A stretch of 64,000 bases of DNA from Salinicola rhizosphaerae (GCF_014652715.1 NZ_BMZI01000001.1:504062-568061), one strand, 5' to 3'; shown: positions 1-9,491, numbered from the stretch's first letter. Numbers and translations are program-made. The notes: a model not told the origin generated them from the sequence alone.

Positions 1-546
1 TTCGCCCTTGTTGACCTTGCCGTTGTAGAGATTCCACAGCTCCGGGCGCTGGTTCTTGGGGTCCCAGCGGTGGTGCTTGTCGCGGAAAGAGTAGACGCGT
101 TCCTTGGCACGGGAGGCTTCCTCGTCCCGGCGCGCCCCGCCGAAGGCGGCGTCGAAGCCGTATTTGTCGAGCGCCATCTTGAGCGACTGGGTCTTCATGA
201 TGTCGGTGTACTTGGCGCTGCCGTGATCGAACGGGTTGATGCCGGCGGCGCGGCCTTCCTCGTTGATGTGCTCGATCAGCTCCATTCCCACTTCCGCGGC
301 CATGTTGTCGCGGAACTCGATCATCTCCTTGAACTTCCAGGTGGTGTTGACGTGCATCAGGGGAAACGGCGGCGGCCCGGGATAGAAGGCCTTGCGCGCC
401 AGGTGCAGCATCACCGAGGAGTCCTTGCCGATCGAGTAGAGCATGACCGGGTTACCGAACTCGGCGGCGACCTCGCGGATGATGTGAATGGATTCCGCCT
501 CGAGCTGCTTGAGGTGGGTCTGGCGTTCGAGAGTGATCTCGGTCAT
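1..546 (-). CDS. cysD: Sulfate adenylyltransferase subunit 2 (ATP sulfurylase small subunit), 3' end cut by window
   Basis: CysD with CysN makes adenosine 5'-phosphosulfate from ATP and sulfate, the first step of sulfate activation. Reading the minus strand from the ATG at 546 gives 182 codons running off the window edge. The protein has the PP-loop motif [17 protein letters not shown] near residue 37, then [15 protein letters not shown] and [19 protein letters not shown], all hallmarks of CysD (family length about 300 residues). It lies 68 bp downstream of cysQ on the same strand; cysN or cysNC would be expected beyond the window. Identification is certain; only the C-terminal part is missing. 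Confidence 0.96.
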   Translation of the reverse strand, partial: MTEITLERQTHLKQLEAESIHIIREVAAEFGNPVMLYSIGKDSSVMLHLARKAFYPGPPPFPLMHVNTTWKFKEMIEFRDNMAAEVGMELIEHINEEGRAAGINPFDHGSAKYTDIMKTQSLKMALDKYGFDAAFGGARRDEEASRAKERVYSFRDKHHRWDPKNQRPELWNLYNGKVNKGE

Positions 547-614
547 GTCATGTCCTTGGTATGTCACCATCCGGGAAAGGTCGGCGAGGCAAAAGAGGTC
601 GTGGCAGCGTCACG

Positions 615-1460
615 TCACTGTGCGTTGGCGGCGGGTAACGCAAGGCTCTCTTCCAGTGCTTGCTCCCATCGCCCATCTCTTTGACCGCAGACAATGAAGA
701 AGGGGTTGAGGTAACTCTCCTTCTGATTGCAGCGCAGCGGCTCGAGCGTCTCGGCATTCAGGACGTCACCGCCCGCCGCCGTCACCACGGCGTGCGCGGC
801 CGCCGTATCCCATTCGCAGGTCGGCGCGAGGCGCGGGTAGAGATCCGCTAGTCCCTCGGCCACCAGACAAAGCTTGAGCGAGCTGCCCATGCTGACTCTT
901 TCGTGGCGAGGCAGGTTTGCGCAAAATGCCTCGAATGTCTCCGCACCATGCGAGCGGCTGCCGACGATCCGCCAGGGAGCGCGGTCGGGATCAGGTAGCT
1001 GGCGCACGCGAATACGCTCGACGACGCCGCCATCGACCCGCTTGAATGCTCCGCTGTCTCGCCCGCCCCACCAGGTCGTCGGTCCTTCGGGGAGAGCCGG
1101 CGCGTGCACCACACCGAAGACGGGAATGCCCTTCTCGATCAGCGCCACGTTGAGCGTGAATTCGCCGTTACGCTTGATGAACTCCTTGGTGCCATCGAGC
1201 GGATCGATCAGCCAGTAGCGATCCCAGGTCTGGCGGGTCGCGAAATCGATCTCGGCCGACTCTTCGGAAACGATCGGCAAGCGGGGCTCCATGCTCTCGA
1301 GCGCTGCGACCAGCGCCCGGTGCGATGCCAGATCCGCGTCGGTCAGCGGAGAGTCGTCGGCCTTCTGGGTTACGGCGATCTCGCGTCCGTAGACCGCCAT
1401 CACCGCCACACCGGCGTCATCCACCGCGTCGATCAGCTGCCTGATCTGCTCGTCATCCAT
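615..1460 (-). CDS. cysQ: 3'(2'),5'-bisphosphate nucleotidase CysQ
   Basis: CysQ hydrolyses adenosine 3',5'-bisphosphate (PAP), the by-product of PAPS use by PAPS reductase or sulfotransferases, to AMP. The 281-residue protein has the inositol-monophosphatase fold signature: the metal-binding WLIDPLDGTKEFI at about residues 82-94, an upstream VSEESAEI acidic site at about 60, and the C-terminal CEWDTAAAHAVVTAAGG motif. Its ATG overlaps the stop of the upstream flippase gene by one base (TAATG), so translation is probably coupled. Its place between an EPS flippase and cysD suggests PAP recycling within a combined polysaccharide/sulfate operon. Confidence 0.95.
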   Translation of the reverse strand: MDDEQIRQLIDAVDDAGVAVMAVYGREIAVTQKADDSPLTDADLASHRALVAALESMEPRLPIVSEESAEIDFATRQTWDRYWLIDPLDGTKEFIKRNGEFTLNVALIEKGIPVFGVVHAPALPEGPTTWWGGRDSGAFKRVDGGVVERIRVRQLPDPDRAPWRIVGSRSHGAETFEAFCANLPRHERVSMGSSLKLCLVAEGLADLYPRLAPTCEWDTAAAHAVVTAAGGDVLNAETLEPLRCNQKESYLNPFFIVCGQRDGRWEQALEESLALPAANAQ

Positions 1461-2842
1461 TACGTTATCTCCTTGGTTCGTCGCGACTGGCCAGGCGTCG
1501 AGAGCGGAATTGGCAGCATGACGATGCCCATCTCCTTCCAGACCACGATCGCAGCCACGATATTCTGTAGGGAGATCACCAGCGTCAGCGCTATCGCGGC
1601 GCCAATCGCCCCCCAGAACGGAATCAGTACGAGAAAACCCAGTACACCGATCGCGCTACAGGTCAGCGAAATGTTGCGCATCAGCTTTTCGCGCCCGGTC
1701 ATTGTCAGCAGGAATGCGACCGAGCCGGTCGCCACGTTGACCAGGTGTCCAATGACGATGATCCGCAGCAGGTTGGCAGCCGCGTGAAATTCCGGGCCGA
1801 ACCAGCCGAGCACCCACTCCGGAAACAGCAGACAGAGCAGTGCCGGCGGTAGCGCCATGGCCGTGGCGACCAGCGAACTCTGGCGCCCGAGACGAGAGAG
1901 CGCGCCGTGCTTCCCTTCGTGGAACAGGCGAGAGAATCTCGGCGGGAAGACCGCGTTGATGACCAGCAGAATGAAGCTGATGATCATGCCGACGCGCTCG
2001 GCAGACTTGAACAGCCCAAGATCGCTGTGAGCCAGCAGCGCCCCTGCGATGAACATGCCCACGACCTGCTGCAGGAACATCGAGAGATTGAGCATGATGA
2101 AACTCTGCGCGGTGGAGAAGAACGCCCCGCGGCTCGGCAGGGTCGTTGCGTCCGGGCCCTCGGCGCGGCTCACCGAAGGATGTCGCCACAGCCAACGCAG
2201 CGAATGAAAGACGCCCTGTCCGCAGACCAGCCATGCCGCAAAACAGAATGCCCAGCTGGCCAGCGTCAGAGAGCGAGACGGGTCGATCCACGCCACGACA
2301 CCGATGGCGACCGCCGCCCATAACGAAATCGAGCCATTCTCCTGCAGGCTCGCACGCGCCGGCATGCCGATGCCTTTGAGAAATCCCGCGGCCACGAAAG
2401 ACAGCGTGAAGGCCGGCGTGGCCAGTGCGATGCCCAGCAGCATGGGCGCCAGCTGCGGGGCATCGAACGCGGCGGCAATGGGGCTGCGCAGCAGCGCGAT
2501 CGCGGTACCGAACAGCACGCTGAGAAGCAGCGCCCGCAGCACCGCCCAGCGCAGATATTGCATGATATTGGGGCTTGCCACGTCCTGGCTGACGTAGCGC
2601 ATCAGCGAGCCGTTCAAACCGTAACAGGCGATGATTCCCGCACCGAAGATGACACTCTGCGCCAGCGCGAAGATCCCGACCCCTTGCGCACCGTAAAGTC
2701 GTCCCAGCACGAGGCCGAGCAGCACCGTGCCCAGCGCGGCCACGCCCCGTGCCGCGAAGGTGCGGCACAGGTTGATGAACAGCTCACCACGAATCTTCGG
2801 GGCGACCCGCTGGGCAAGCACACGTACGGCGGCCTGGCTCAT
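1460..2842 (-). CDS. Polysaccharide flippase of the Wzx/MOP (oligosaccharide-transporter) superfamily
   Basis: This is probably the inner-membrane flippase that moves lipid-linked repeat units of the exopolysaccharide to the periplasm. The protein (460 residues from MSQAAVRV) is almost wholly hydrophobic, with about 12-14 predicted membrane segments and the N-terminal pattern of this family (INLCRTFAARGVAALGTVLLG, then LGRLYGAQGVGIFALAQS). The longer in-frame start at 2914 lies deep inside the upstream permease gene. The ATG at 2842 overlaps that gene's TGA by one base, so I chose it. It resembles the EpsJ type of Halomonas EPS clusters, from memory. The exact substrate is unknown. Confidence 0.85.
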   Translation of the reverse strand: MSQAAVRVLAQRVAPKIRGELFINLCRTFAARGVAALGTVLLGLVLGRLYGAQGVGIFALAQSVIFGAGIIACYGLNGSLMRYVSQDVASPNIMQYLRWAVLRALLLSVLFGTAIALLRSPIAAAFDAPQLAPMLLGIALATPAFTLSFVAAGFLKGIGMPARASLQENGSISLWAAVAIGVVAWIDPSRSLTLASWAFCFAAWLVCGQGVFHSLRWLWRHPSVSRAEGPDATTLPSRGAFFSTAQSFIMLNLSMFLQQVVGMFIAGALLAHSDLGLFKSAERVGMIISFILLVINAVFPPRFSRLFHEGKHGALSRLGRQSSLVATAMALPPALLCLLFPEWVLGWFGPEFHAAANLLRIIVIGHLVNVATGSVAFLLTMTGREKLMRNISLTCSAIGVLGFLVLIPFWGAIGAAIALTLVISLQNIVAAIVVWKEMGIVMLPIPLSTPGQSRRTKEIT

Positions 2843-4602
2843 CAAAAGCTCCAGAAAAATGGAATGCCGAAGAGAGTCACCGCCGCGACCACGACACTCA
2901 GCGGCAAGCCCCATCGCAGGTAATCGGTGAAGCGGTATCCGCCAGGGCCCTGGACCATCAGGTTGGTCTGGTAGCCCAGCGGAGTAAGAAAGCTGGCCGA
3001 GGCGGCGAACATGACCGCGATGGCAAAAGGCAATATCGACACATCAAGCGACGTCGATACCGCCTGCGCAATGGGGAACATCAGCACCGCCGCCGCATTG
3101 TTGGTGATCAGTTCGGTGAAGATCGTGGTCAGCAGATAGATGGCCACCAGCGTCAGCCAGGGGCTATCGAGCCCCAGTGACAATAGCCCGTCGGCGATCC
3201 CCTTGGCCGCGCCAGTGACATCCAGCGCCTCGCCCAGCGAAAACGAGGAGGCGATGACGATCAGTACGCTGAAATCGACCGACTTGCGCGCCTGCGTCGC
3301 CGTCAGACAGCGGGTCATGATCATCAGACCAGCGACCAGGAACCCCGCCTGCAGAATCGACAGCCACCCCATCGCCGAGCTCACCACCAAACCCAGCAGC
3401 AGCGCCAGCGACAGCGGTGCCTTGCGGTGGTCCGGCGGGTTGGAGTCCGTGAGACCACTGACCAGCAGAAAGTCGCGACTGTTGCGATGCACGTCGGCGA
3501 AGCTTCGACCGCCCTCGACCAGCAGCGTGTCACCGGTCTGCAGCTTGACGTCGCCCAGCTTGCCCTGCATCGGCTGACCGTGGCGGGAGATCGACAGAAT
3601 CGCGGCGTGATAGCGCGTCCGGAACCTGGCCTCCTTGACGGTCTGTCCGATGCCGGGGAACTCCGGCGACAGCACGACCTCGGTCAGGCTACGGTGGATA
3701 TGCGCCATCGGCAGCGTGTCCACGTCGCCATTGGCGGGCTTGAGCCCGTTGCGCGCGCGCAGCTCCTGAGCGCACTCCGGCGAGCCGACGAAGAAGAGCC
3801 GGTCATTCGCTTTCAGCACCGTATCCGGACTGACCGCGGTAAACAGCTCGCCGTCACGCTCGAGCTCGGCGAGATAGCCGTGAGACAGCCGACGCAGGCC
3901 CGCTTCCGCAATTCGCTTGCCGACGACGGGGCCCTTCGTTTCCACCACGCACTCGACGCCATATTCGCGAACTTTCGAGAGCTGCCCTCTCGCGCCCTGA
4001 CGATCGGGCATCCAGCGTCCCGAGAGATAGAGCACGCTGCCCCCGGCCAGCAGTACCAGAATGCCCAACGGCGTGATGTCGAAGATGCCCAGCCCCTCGC
4101 CGTTCTGCTGGAGAAGCCCGTTGACCACCAGATTGGTACTGGTGCCGATCAGCGTCATCGTGCCACCCAGAATGGCGACATAGCTCAGCGGCAGCAGCAG
4201 CCGCGATGGCGACATCTGCAGGCGCCGGCACCACTCCTGCACCGCCGGGATCAACATTGCCACGACGGTGGTGTTGTTCATGAAGGCACTCAACAGCGCC
4301 GTCGGGACCATCATGCGTAGCTGGGCGATACGCTCGTTGCTCGGCATGCCGAGCACGCGCTGGACGATCCAGTCCACCGCACCGGTCTCCTTGAGCCCGG
4401 CCGCGACGACGAACAGCACGGCGATGGTGATCACGCCGCTATTGCCGAAGCCTGCCAGTGCCTGCTGCGGCGAGAGCACACCGGTCACGATGAGCAGTGC
4501 CATCGCCCCGACGAGGATGGCATCGGTAGGAAATCGATTGGTGGCCAGAGCGCCCAGCACACAGGCGACCAGGCCAAGAGAAAAGTAGGCTTCAAGAGAC
4601 AT
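2842..4602 (-). CDS. SLC13-family permease with two TrkA-C (RCK_C) domains, likely sulfate transporter
   Basis: A 586-residue inner-membrane anion:sodium symporter of the SLC13/DASS type. It has two transmembrane halves: the first with GTSTNLVVNGLL near residue 155, the second with ITNNAAAVLMFP near 505. These are the paired SNT/TNN substrate and sodium motifs. Between them lie two soluble TrkA-C regulatory domains at about residues 205-380. This architecture is common for putative bacterial sulfate permeases encoded beside cysDNCQ, and cysQ and cysD lie just downstream, so sulfate is the best guess; dicarboxylates cannot be excluded. The gap from wzc is 73 bp, and the stop overlaps the flippase start by one base. 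Confidence 0.88.
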   Translation of the reverse strand: MSLEAYFSLGLVACVLGALATNRFPTDAILVGAMALLIVTGVLSPQQALAGFGNSGVITIAVLFVVAAGLKETGAVDWIVQRVLGMPSNERIAQLRMMVPTALLSAFMNNTTVVAMLIPAVQEWCRRLQMSPSRLLLPLSYVAILGGTMTLIGTSTNLVVNGLLQQNGEGLGIFDITPLGILVLLAGGSVLYLSGRWMPDRQGARGQLSKVREYGVECVVETKGPVVGKRIAEAGLRRLSHGYLAELERDGELFTAVSPDTVLKANDRLFFVGSPECAQELRARNGLKPANGDVDTLPMAHIHRSLTEVVLSPEFPGIGQTVKEARFRTRYHAAILSISRHGQPMQGKLGDVKLQTGDTLLVEGGRSFADVHRNSRDFLLVSGLTDSNPPDHRKAPLSLALLLGLVVSSAMGWLSILQAGFLVAGLMIMTRCLTATQARKSVDFSVLIVIASSFSLGEALDVTGAAKGIADGLLSLGLDSPWLTLVAIYLLTTIFTELITNNAAAVLMFPIAQAVSTSLDVSILPFAIAVMFAASASFLTPLGYQTNLMVQGPGGYRFTDYLRWGLPLSVVVAAVTLFGIPFFWSF

Positions 4603-4675
4603 GCATTCAGCGCCATCAACAGTTCAGATCATGTCGGTAGACCCGACGTTCCCAGAGAGTGCGCCAATTGAAACG

Positions 4676-6880
4676 TCACTTGTAGCTGTAATGATAATAA
4701 CCATACCCATATTCGGTAGCCGCCTTACGTTCTACCGCATTTAGGATGGCCCCGCGGGGCTCGACGCCCGCGGTTCTGAGTCGGTTGATCGCCAGATCGA
4801 GTTCCTTGACCGGGTTGAGCTGGAAGCGCGCCAGCATCAGCGTAGTACCCACCTGGTCGCCGATGATGGCGGCGTCGGTCACCGCCAGCACCGGCGGCGA
4901 GTCGATGATCACCAGATCAAACCGCTCGCTGACCGTTGCCAGGAATTCGCTGAATCGTGGTCCCATCAGAAGCTCGGAAGGATTGGGCGGCGCCATCCCC
5001 CGAGAAATGTAGGAGAGTCCTTCGATGTTCTCGGCGTGACGAGTGACGTCCTCCAGCGAGCGCTTGGCGGAAAGCACGTCGCTCAGCCCACCTTCCGAAC
5101 TTTCGCCAAATACGCTGTGCACCTGGCCCTTGCGCATGTCGGCATCGACCACCAGTACTCGCTGTCCGGCCTGCGCGCAGACCGCCGCCAGATTGACGCT
5201 GACGAAACTCTTGCCCACGCCGGGACTGGGACCGGTGATCATCAGTCGATTGTTGGCCGCCTCGAGCATGGCGAAGTGTAGGCTGGTGCGCAGCCCGCGC
5301 AGCGCCTCGACGGAGACATCCGCCGGGTTGCGCGCCGCCAGCAGGCCAGCCGGAAAGCTACGACTCTGCGACTTGTCACTGCCCTTCACGCGACGGTTGA
5401 GCTTGCTCTGCTCATCGGACAGCGGAATCGTCGCGTAGACCGGAATTCCCAGCGCCTCTATCTGCTCCTGAGTCTCGATGCCGCGGTTGAACAACGCTCG
5501 CAGGAATACGCCCGCCACCCCGACGATCAAGCCGACGATGATGGAAACCGCCATCAGCAGCGTCTTCTGCGGCGAGACGGGCGCCGACAGCGCCTCGGCA
5601 CGGTCGAGTATCCGCACGTTGCCTACCGTGCTCGCTTCCGAAATCTTCGTCTCCTGCACTTTGTTCAGAAGCTGAACGTAGATCTCGTTGGTCACCTGGA
5701 CGTTACGCTGCAGCCGCAAAATCGCCTGCTGGGTTTCCGGCAACCCCTTGACCTGCTTGTTCAGATTGTCGCGCTCCCGCTGCAACTGCGCCTTCTTCTC
5801 GAGCAGCGCCTGGTAGGTCGGGTGCGACTTGGTGAAGCGCTGCGAGATCTCGGCCTCGTTCATCTCGAGCTCATTGAGCTGGGACTCCAGGTTGACGATA
5901 CGATCGAGGACCGACTTCGTCTCCATCGACAGATCGACGCTGTCCTTCGACTCACGGTAGTCATTGAGCTTTTCCTCGGCCGCGTTCAACTCATCGCGGA
6001 TCTGTGGCACCTGACTATTGAGAAACTTGAGACTCTTGCGCGCTTCCTCGGACTGCCGCTGTACGTTCTGCGAGTAGTAGATGTCAGCGATCGTGTTGAG
6101 CGCCTTCTGCGTCGCCTCCGGATCGGCTCCCGTCAGACTCCAGCTCAGAATGCCCGTCTCGCTACCCGCTTCGGCCACGGTGAAGCGCCCGCGCAGCCCG
6201 TTGATAGCGGCGAGTCTCGGCACATGCTGGATCGTGTATTCAGCCCCGGCCGGCGCATCGATCGTCGTCACACGCAGCGAAACGTCGCCGCCGAGAAAGC
6301 TGCTCAACTGCCCGACCTTGCCGGTACCGAGTGCGTTGCCATCGGCATCGAGCAGTTCGTAGGTGTAGCTGTCCTTGACCTTGAGCGTGAAGGTCTTGCC
6401 GAGCTGACTATCGGCCACGGGCATCTCGCTGACTGCGACATTCTCGCCGGCAAAGGCGTAGCCCCAGCCATCGGCGAACCCGGGCCGTCCCAGCCCGTGT
6501 CGCATGAGGAAGGTGCCGATCACGGGGAGCGTCACGGGAGAGACATTGACATCCAGATTCAGCAGATCCACGGCCCGCCCCAGCACCATCCGCGAGCGGA
6601 TGATCTCGATCTCGGAGAGCGTCGGTGGCTCCTGTCCCAACAGGCTCGAGACCTCCTGCAGCGGATTCTTGCCCGGTGCGGAGCTTTCGATCTGGATCAG
6701 TGCGTCGGCGCGATAGATCGGCGTCGCCAGGCTGGCGTAGATGAATCCGATCAGCGCAAAGACGACGACACTCACCAGGATCCATTTCTTGTGATCCATC
6801 AAAATGCCCAGCAGCCGACGAATATCGATCTCTTCGTGGCTACCGGCGTCGGCTGACGGTGCAGTGTTGCTCGTGTTCAT
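4676..6880 (-). CDS. wzc: Polysaccharide co-polymerase / bacterial tyrosine kinase Wzc (EpsC/ExoP type)
   Basis: Controls EPS chain length and export. The protein has an N-terminal Wzz domain with a membrane helix at about residues 35-55, a long periplasmic coiled-coil/GNVR region, a second helix (LLMAVSIIVGLIVGVAGVFL, about 450) and a cytoplasmic BY-kinase. The kinase has Walker A GPSPGVGKSFVSVNLA, Walker A' VLVVDADMRKG, Walker B LVIIDSPPVL and a C-terminal tyrosine cluster (YGYGYYHYSYK) for autophosphorylation. An upstream in-frame ATG at 6895 has its AAAGG touching the start codon. The ATG at 6880 has AAAGG five bases upstream and is preferred. It lies 33 bp after wzb. Confidence 0.95.
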   Translation of the reverse strand: MNTSNTAPSADAGSHEEIDIRRLLGILMDHKKWILVSVVVFALIGFIYASLATPIYRADALIQIESSAPGKNPLQEVSSLLGQEPPTLSEIEIIRSRMVLGRAVDLLNLDVNVSPVTLPVIGTFLMRHGLGRPGFADGWGYAFAGENVAVSEMPVADSQLGKTFTLKVKDSYTYELLDADGNALGTGKVGQLSSFLGGDVSLRVTTIDAPAGAEYTIQHVPRLAAINGLRGRFTVAEAGSETGILSWSLTGADPEATQKALNTIADIYYSQNVQRQSEEARKSLKFLNSQVPQIRDELNAAEEKLNDYRESKDSVDLSMETKSVLDRIVNLESQLNELEMNEAEISQRFTKSHPTYQALLEKKAQLQRERDNLNKQVKGLPETQQAILRLQRNVQVTNEIYVQLLNKVQETKISEASTVGNVRILDRAEALSAPVSPQKTLLMAVSIIVGLIVGVAGVFLRALFNRGIETQEQIEALGIPVYATIPLSDEQSKLNRRVKGSDKSQSRSFPAGLLAARNPADVSVEALRGLRTSLHFAMLEAANNRLMITGPSPGVGKSFVSVNLAAVCAQAGQRVLVVDADMRKGQVHSVFGESSEGGLSDVLSAKRSLEDVTRHAENIEGLSYISRGMAPPNPSELLMGPRFSEFLATVSERFDLVIIDSPPVLAVTDAAIIGDQVGTTLMLARFQLNPVKELDLAINRLRTAGVEPRGAILNAVERKAATEYGYGYYHYSYK

Positions 6881-6913
6881 AGGGGCCTTTGACATCCTTT
6901 CAGCGCATCCTTT

Positions 6914-7351
6914 TTAACGACCGGGCATCTTGTCGACCCATCCATCGGCGGCATCCACCAGCAGCCGATGAACGTGCTCGAAAGCGTCTCTGCTCTTGCG
7001 ATAGGGGTCGGGGACGTCCTCGCCACCGACCCAGCGCGTCATCAGCAGGGTCTTGCCGGAGGCCGGCGGATGACGCTCGGCAACGGCGTGGCGCTGCCCT
7101 TCACTCATGACCAGTATCAGGTCAGCCTGGGAGAGCATCGCCGTATCCACCTGGCGAGCCACATGGCCGGAGAGATCGAGCCCGGCATCGGCCGCCAGCC
7201 TGCCGGCATTGGCATCGACCCCCGCGCCGACCAGCGCGCCCAGCCCTGCGGACTCGACCCGCTTGTCGGGGAACCGCTGCTGCATGAGCGCCTGGGCAAC
7301 CGGGCTACGGCAGATATTGCCGGTGCAGAGTACGAGGATGTGATCGAACAT
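6914..7351 (-). CDS. wzb: Low-molecular-weight protein-tyrosine phosphatase Wzb
   Basis: A 145-residue cytoplasmic phosphatase that dephosphorylates the tyrosine cluster of Wzc; cycling of Wzc phosphorylation is needed for EPS assembly. The catalytic P-loop C-x5-R is visible at the N-terminus (VLCTGNICRSP, residues about 8-18), and the general-acid loop DPYRKSRDAFE lies near residue 117. Length is normal for the family. Its ATG overlaps the TGA of wza by one base, giving the classical wza-wzb-wzc order. Confidence 0.96.
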   Translation of the reverse strand: MFDHILVLCTGNICRSPVAQALMQQRFPDKRVESAGLGALVGAGVDANAGRLAADAGLDLSGHVARQVDTAMLSQADLILVMSEGQRHAVAERHPPASGKTLLMTRWVGGEDVPDPYRKSRDAFEHVHRLLVDAADGWVDKMPGR

Positions 7352-8523
7352 CAGTTACCGTCCCGCAGTTCGTCGAAATCACGCGTGGCTCGGGTCACCT
7401 GGTAGACGGAGCTGATGGTTGGCGTCAGCTGATTGACGACGCGGTTCCAGCGGCTCAGCGGCGCCGCCGTGACGTAGACGATGTCGGTGGGCTGCAGCAT
7501 GAACTGCGCGCCGAGTACCAGCGCGGTGGCGTTGCGCGCATCCAGCTGATAGACCGTCGCCAGCTTGCCGCTATCGGCCGGCGCCTGGCGAATCACGAAG
7601 ATCCCCTTCGCGTTGGCCTGTGCCTCGTCCATGCCCCCGGCCTCGGAGAGCGCATCGGTGAGCGATAGACGAGAATTGCCCATCGGCAGCGTGACCGGGT
7701 CCATCACCTCGCCCATCACGAACACCTTTTGGTTACCGAGATCGGAGACATGCAGCACGTCGCCGTCCTTGAGCAGCCGATTCTGTTCGAGGTTGCCGTT
7801 CTGGAGCATGGCGTAGACGTCGATATGAAATTCTCTATCGCCCCGAGTCAGCACCACATCGTGCCAATTTGCGTCGCCGTTCAGACCACCGGCTGTGTTG
7901 ATCGCGTCGAGCACCGTCATGGGCACGTTGGTGATGGGCAGCACTCCCGGCTGCTCGATCTGACCGGTGACATAGACTTTCTGCGACTGGAAGCCCGCCA
8001 CCTTCACATCGACCTGTGGCTCGGTGATATAGGTCGCCAGCCGGCGCTGCAGCTCCGAACGCACTTCCTCGACCGTGCGGCCGGCGACCGGAATACGTCC
8101 GACGTAGGGGTAAAAGATCGTACCGTCGCTATAGACCGTGCTACCCGAGTCTTCCGTCGGGCGCTCGCTGCCCGCGGGAATCGTCAGTTCGGGGTGATCG
8201 TAGACGATGATCGAGAGCACATCGCCAATGCCGATATGGTACTGATAGCCGTCGGCCAGCGACTGACGCTTGGCAGGAGAGACAGCATTCGACAGCGCCA
8301 TCGACGAGGTCTTGCCCGTCTCGGCGTCGCCCGCCATCTGTTCCGCTCTCACTAGCCCGAGCGTGATCGGCTCGACATCCACGAGATCGTCGATGGGTGC
8401 GGAGTCGGTGTCGTAACCGATATGTCCGCCCGGCGCGAACGCGCACCCGTTCAAACCGAGAGAGACCACAACGGCCAGAAGAGCAAAAGGTGAGCGTCGA
8501 CGCCCCTCACGAAAATACGTCAT
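7351..8523 (-). CDS. wza: Outer-membrane polysaccharide export lipoprotein Wza
   Basis: Forms the octameric outer-membrane channel for EPS. From the ATG at 8523 the protein is 390 residues, with a lipoprotein signal: a basic start (MTYFREGRRRS), a hydrophobic stretch and the lipobox LGLNGC. Then comes a Poly_export domain (YHIGIGDVLSIIVYDHPEL), followed by SLBB repeats (KVYVTGQIEQPGVLPITNVP; KVFVMGEVMDPVTLP). In-frame ATGs at 8604 and 8544 would add residues ahead of the signal peptide, so 8523 is the likely start. First gene of the operon; its leader carries an RfaH ops element. Confidence 0.95.
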   Translation of the reverse strand: MTYFREGRRRSPFALLAVVVSLGLNGCAFAPGGHIGYDTDSAPIDDLVDVEPITLGLVRAEQMAGDAETGKTSSMALSNAVSPAKRQSLADGYQYHIGIGDVLSIIVYDHPELTIPAGSERPTEDSGSTVYSDGTIFYPYVGRIPVAGRTVEEVRSELQRRLATYITEPQVDVKVAGFQSQKVYVTGQIEQPGVLPITNVPMTVLDAINTAGGLNGDANWHDVVLTRGDREFHIDVYAMLQNGNLEQNRLLKDGDVLHVSDLGNQKVFVMGEVMDPVTLPMGNSRLSLTDALSEAGGMDEAQANAKGIFVIRQAPADSGKLATVYQLDARNATALVLGAQFMLQPTDIVYVTAAPLSRWNRVVNQLTPTISSVYQVTRATRDFDELRDGN

Positions 8524-8660
8524 CCCTGTAGACCGTCCTTTCATCCTGATGGGTTCCCGCGTTCTGCTTGTCGTCGAGTGATGCGACACAAAGCCCAGGC
8601 GCAACCGGGCGATGAGACCTTCCGGACATCCCAGATTAATTAACTAAAAAAAGCTAAAGA

Positions 8661-8672
8661 CACGCTACCGCC
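8661..8672 (-). promoter_or_regulatory. ops element (RfaH recruitment site of JUMPstart leaders)
   Basis: On the minus strand this reads GGCGGTAGCGTG, and with two preceding bases GGGGCGGTAGCGTG, identical to the 3' end of the enterobacterial JUMPstart sequence that contains the ops core. It lies about 137 nt upstream of the wza start and on the correct strand. In known systems RNA polymerase pauses at ops and RfaH loads, suppressing termination across long polysaccharide operons. The match is seen directly; action by an RfaH homologue is inferred, since none is encoded in this window. Confidence 0.85.
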
Positions 8673-9425
8673 CCGAGGTTTATCCGGCGATCCCCGAAGC
8701 CGTCGTTTATTTATCTTTCACCTTGAACTTTCCCCCATTACCTCTTGCCCAACGAGACATCGACGTCAGTGCAAGTTCGTATTTTGGGGACGCCTATCCT
8801 TGTCGCACAGCCCGCCCCAAATCAAACAATGCGAATCTCGTGCCATGACTGTCAAACCACAACAAAGCGACAACCAATGCGTTACAAATCCGTCAAAAAC
8901 ATCGTGCAAAAAAAACGAAACCTCATCTTGCTGCCTTAGATGGTTTCCATTGATACCGACTTGACGTGACGAATCTGCGACAGGGTGGGGACGAACAATA
9001 GCCCATCGACACACATAAAAGAACGCGGCACATACAAGACTGCCGCACTGCATACATTTTGAAATACTAATATTCAGACCTGAAAAACTTTGCTGTGAAT
9101 CATGGTCTTATAGACTTTAGGCTAGGTTTCATGGGACTTTCAGAATGACCTAAGCCTTTCTGGACCGCGATTTTTTGCCCCTGAGACTCACTTTTCCTAA
9201 TTAATATTCGGCCTTCGCGGGCGAGCCTCTTCATAAATGTCCCTAAAATCCGACATCCAGAAGACGGTTTTTACATACTGTTAAAATAATGATTCAGACA
9301 AAAACATAACCGACAATCACCATTCCGCACCACGATGACCAAAGCTAATTTTAACTCGTTCCCTTCCGGTGCAATAACGTCATGTCGGTCATTCCCGACA
9401 ATTTAAAGGCGCGTTTTCTCATTAA

Positions 9426-9456
9426 TTGACAACTTGTAATTGCCGCGACGCATAAT
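9426..9456 (+). promoter_or_regulatory. Candidate sigma-70 promoter for yjbE
   Basis: TTGACA (9426-9431) matches the -35 consensus perfectly and CATAAT (9451-9456) matches the -10 at five of six bases. The spacer is 19 bp, longer than the optimum, so the promoter would be weak or activator-dependent. It would give a leader of about 75 nt before the yjbE ATG. Confidence 0.45.
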
Positions 9457-9491
9457 ATTGGTAAAAATGAAGATGGTCTTCGGACCACGTG

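Noticed and set aside
70-684. 204-codon plus-strand frame at the window start
   Set aside because: Antisense to cysD, whose motifs are clear on the minus strand.
8745-9053. Small open frames on both strands in the wza/yjbE control region
   Set aside because: No ribosome-binding sites, no family resemblance and overlapping each other; the region is AT-rich regulatory DNA.
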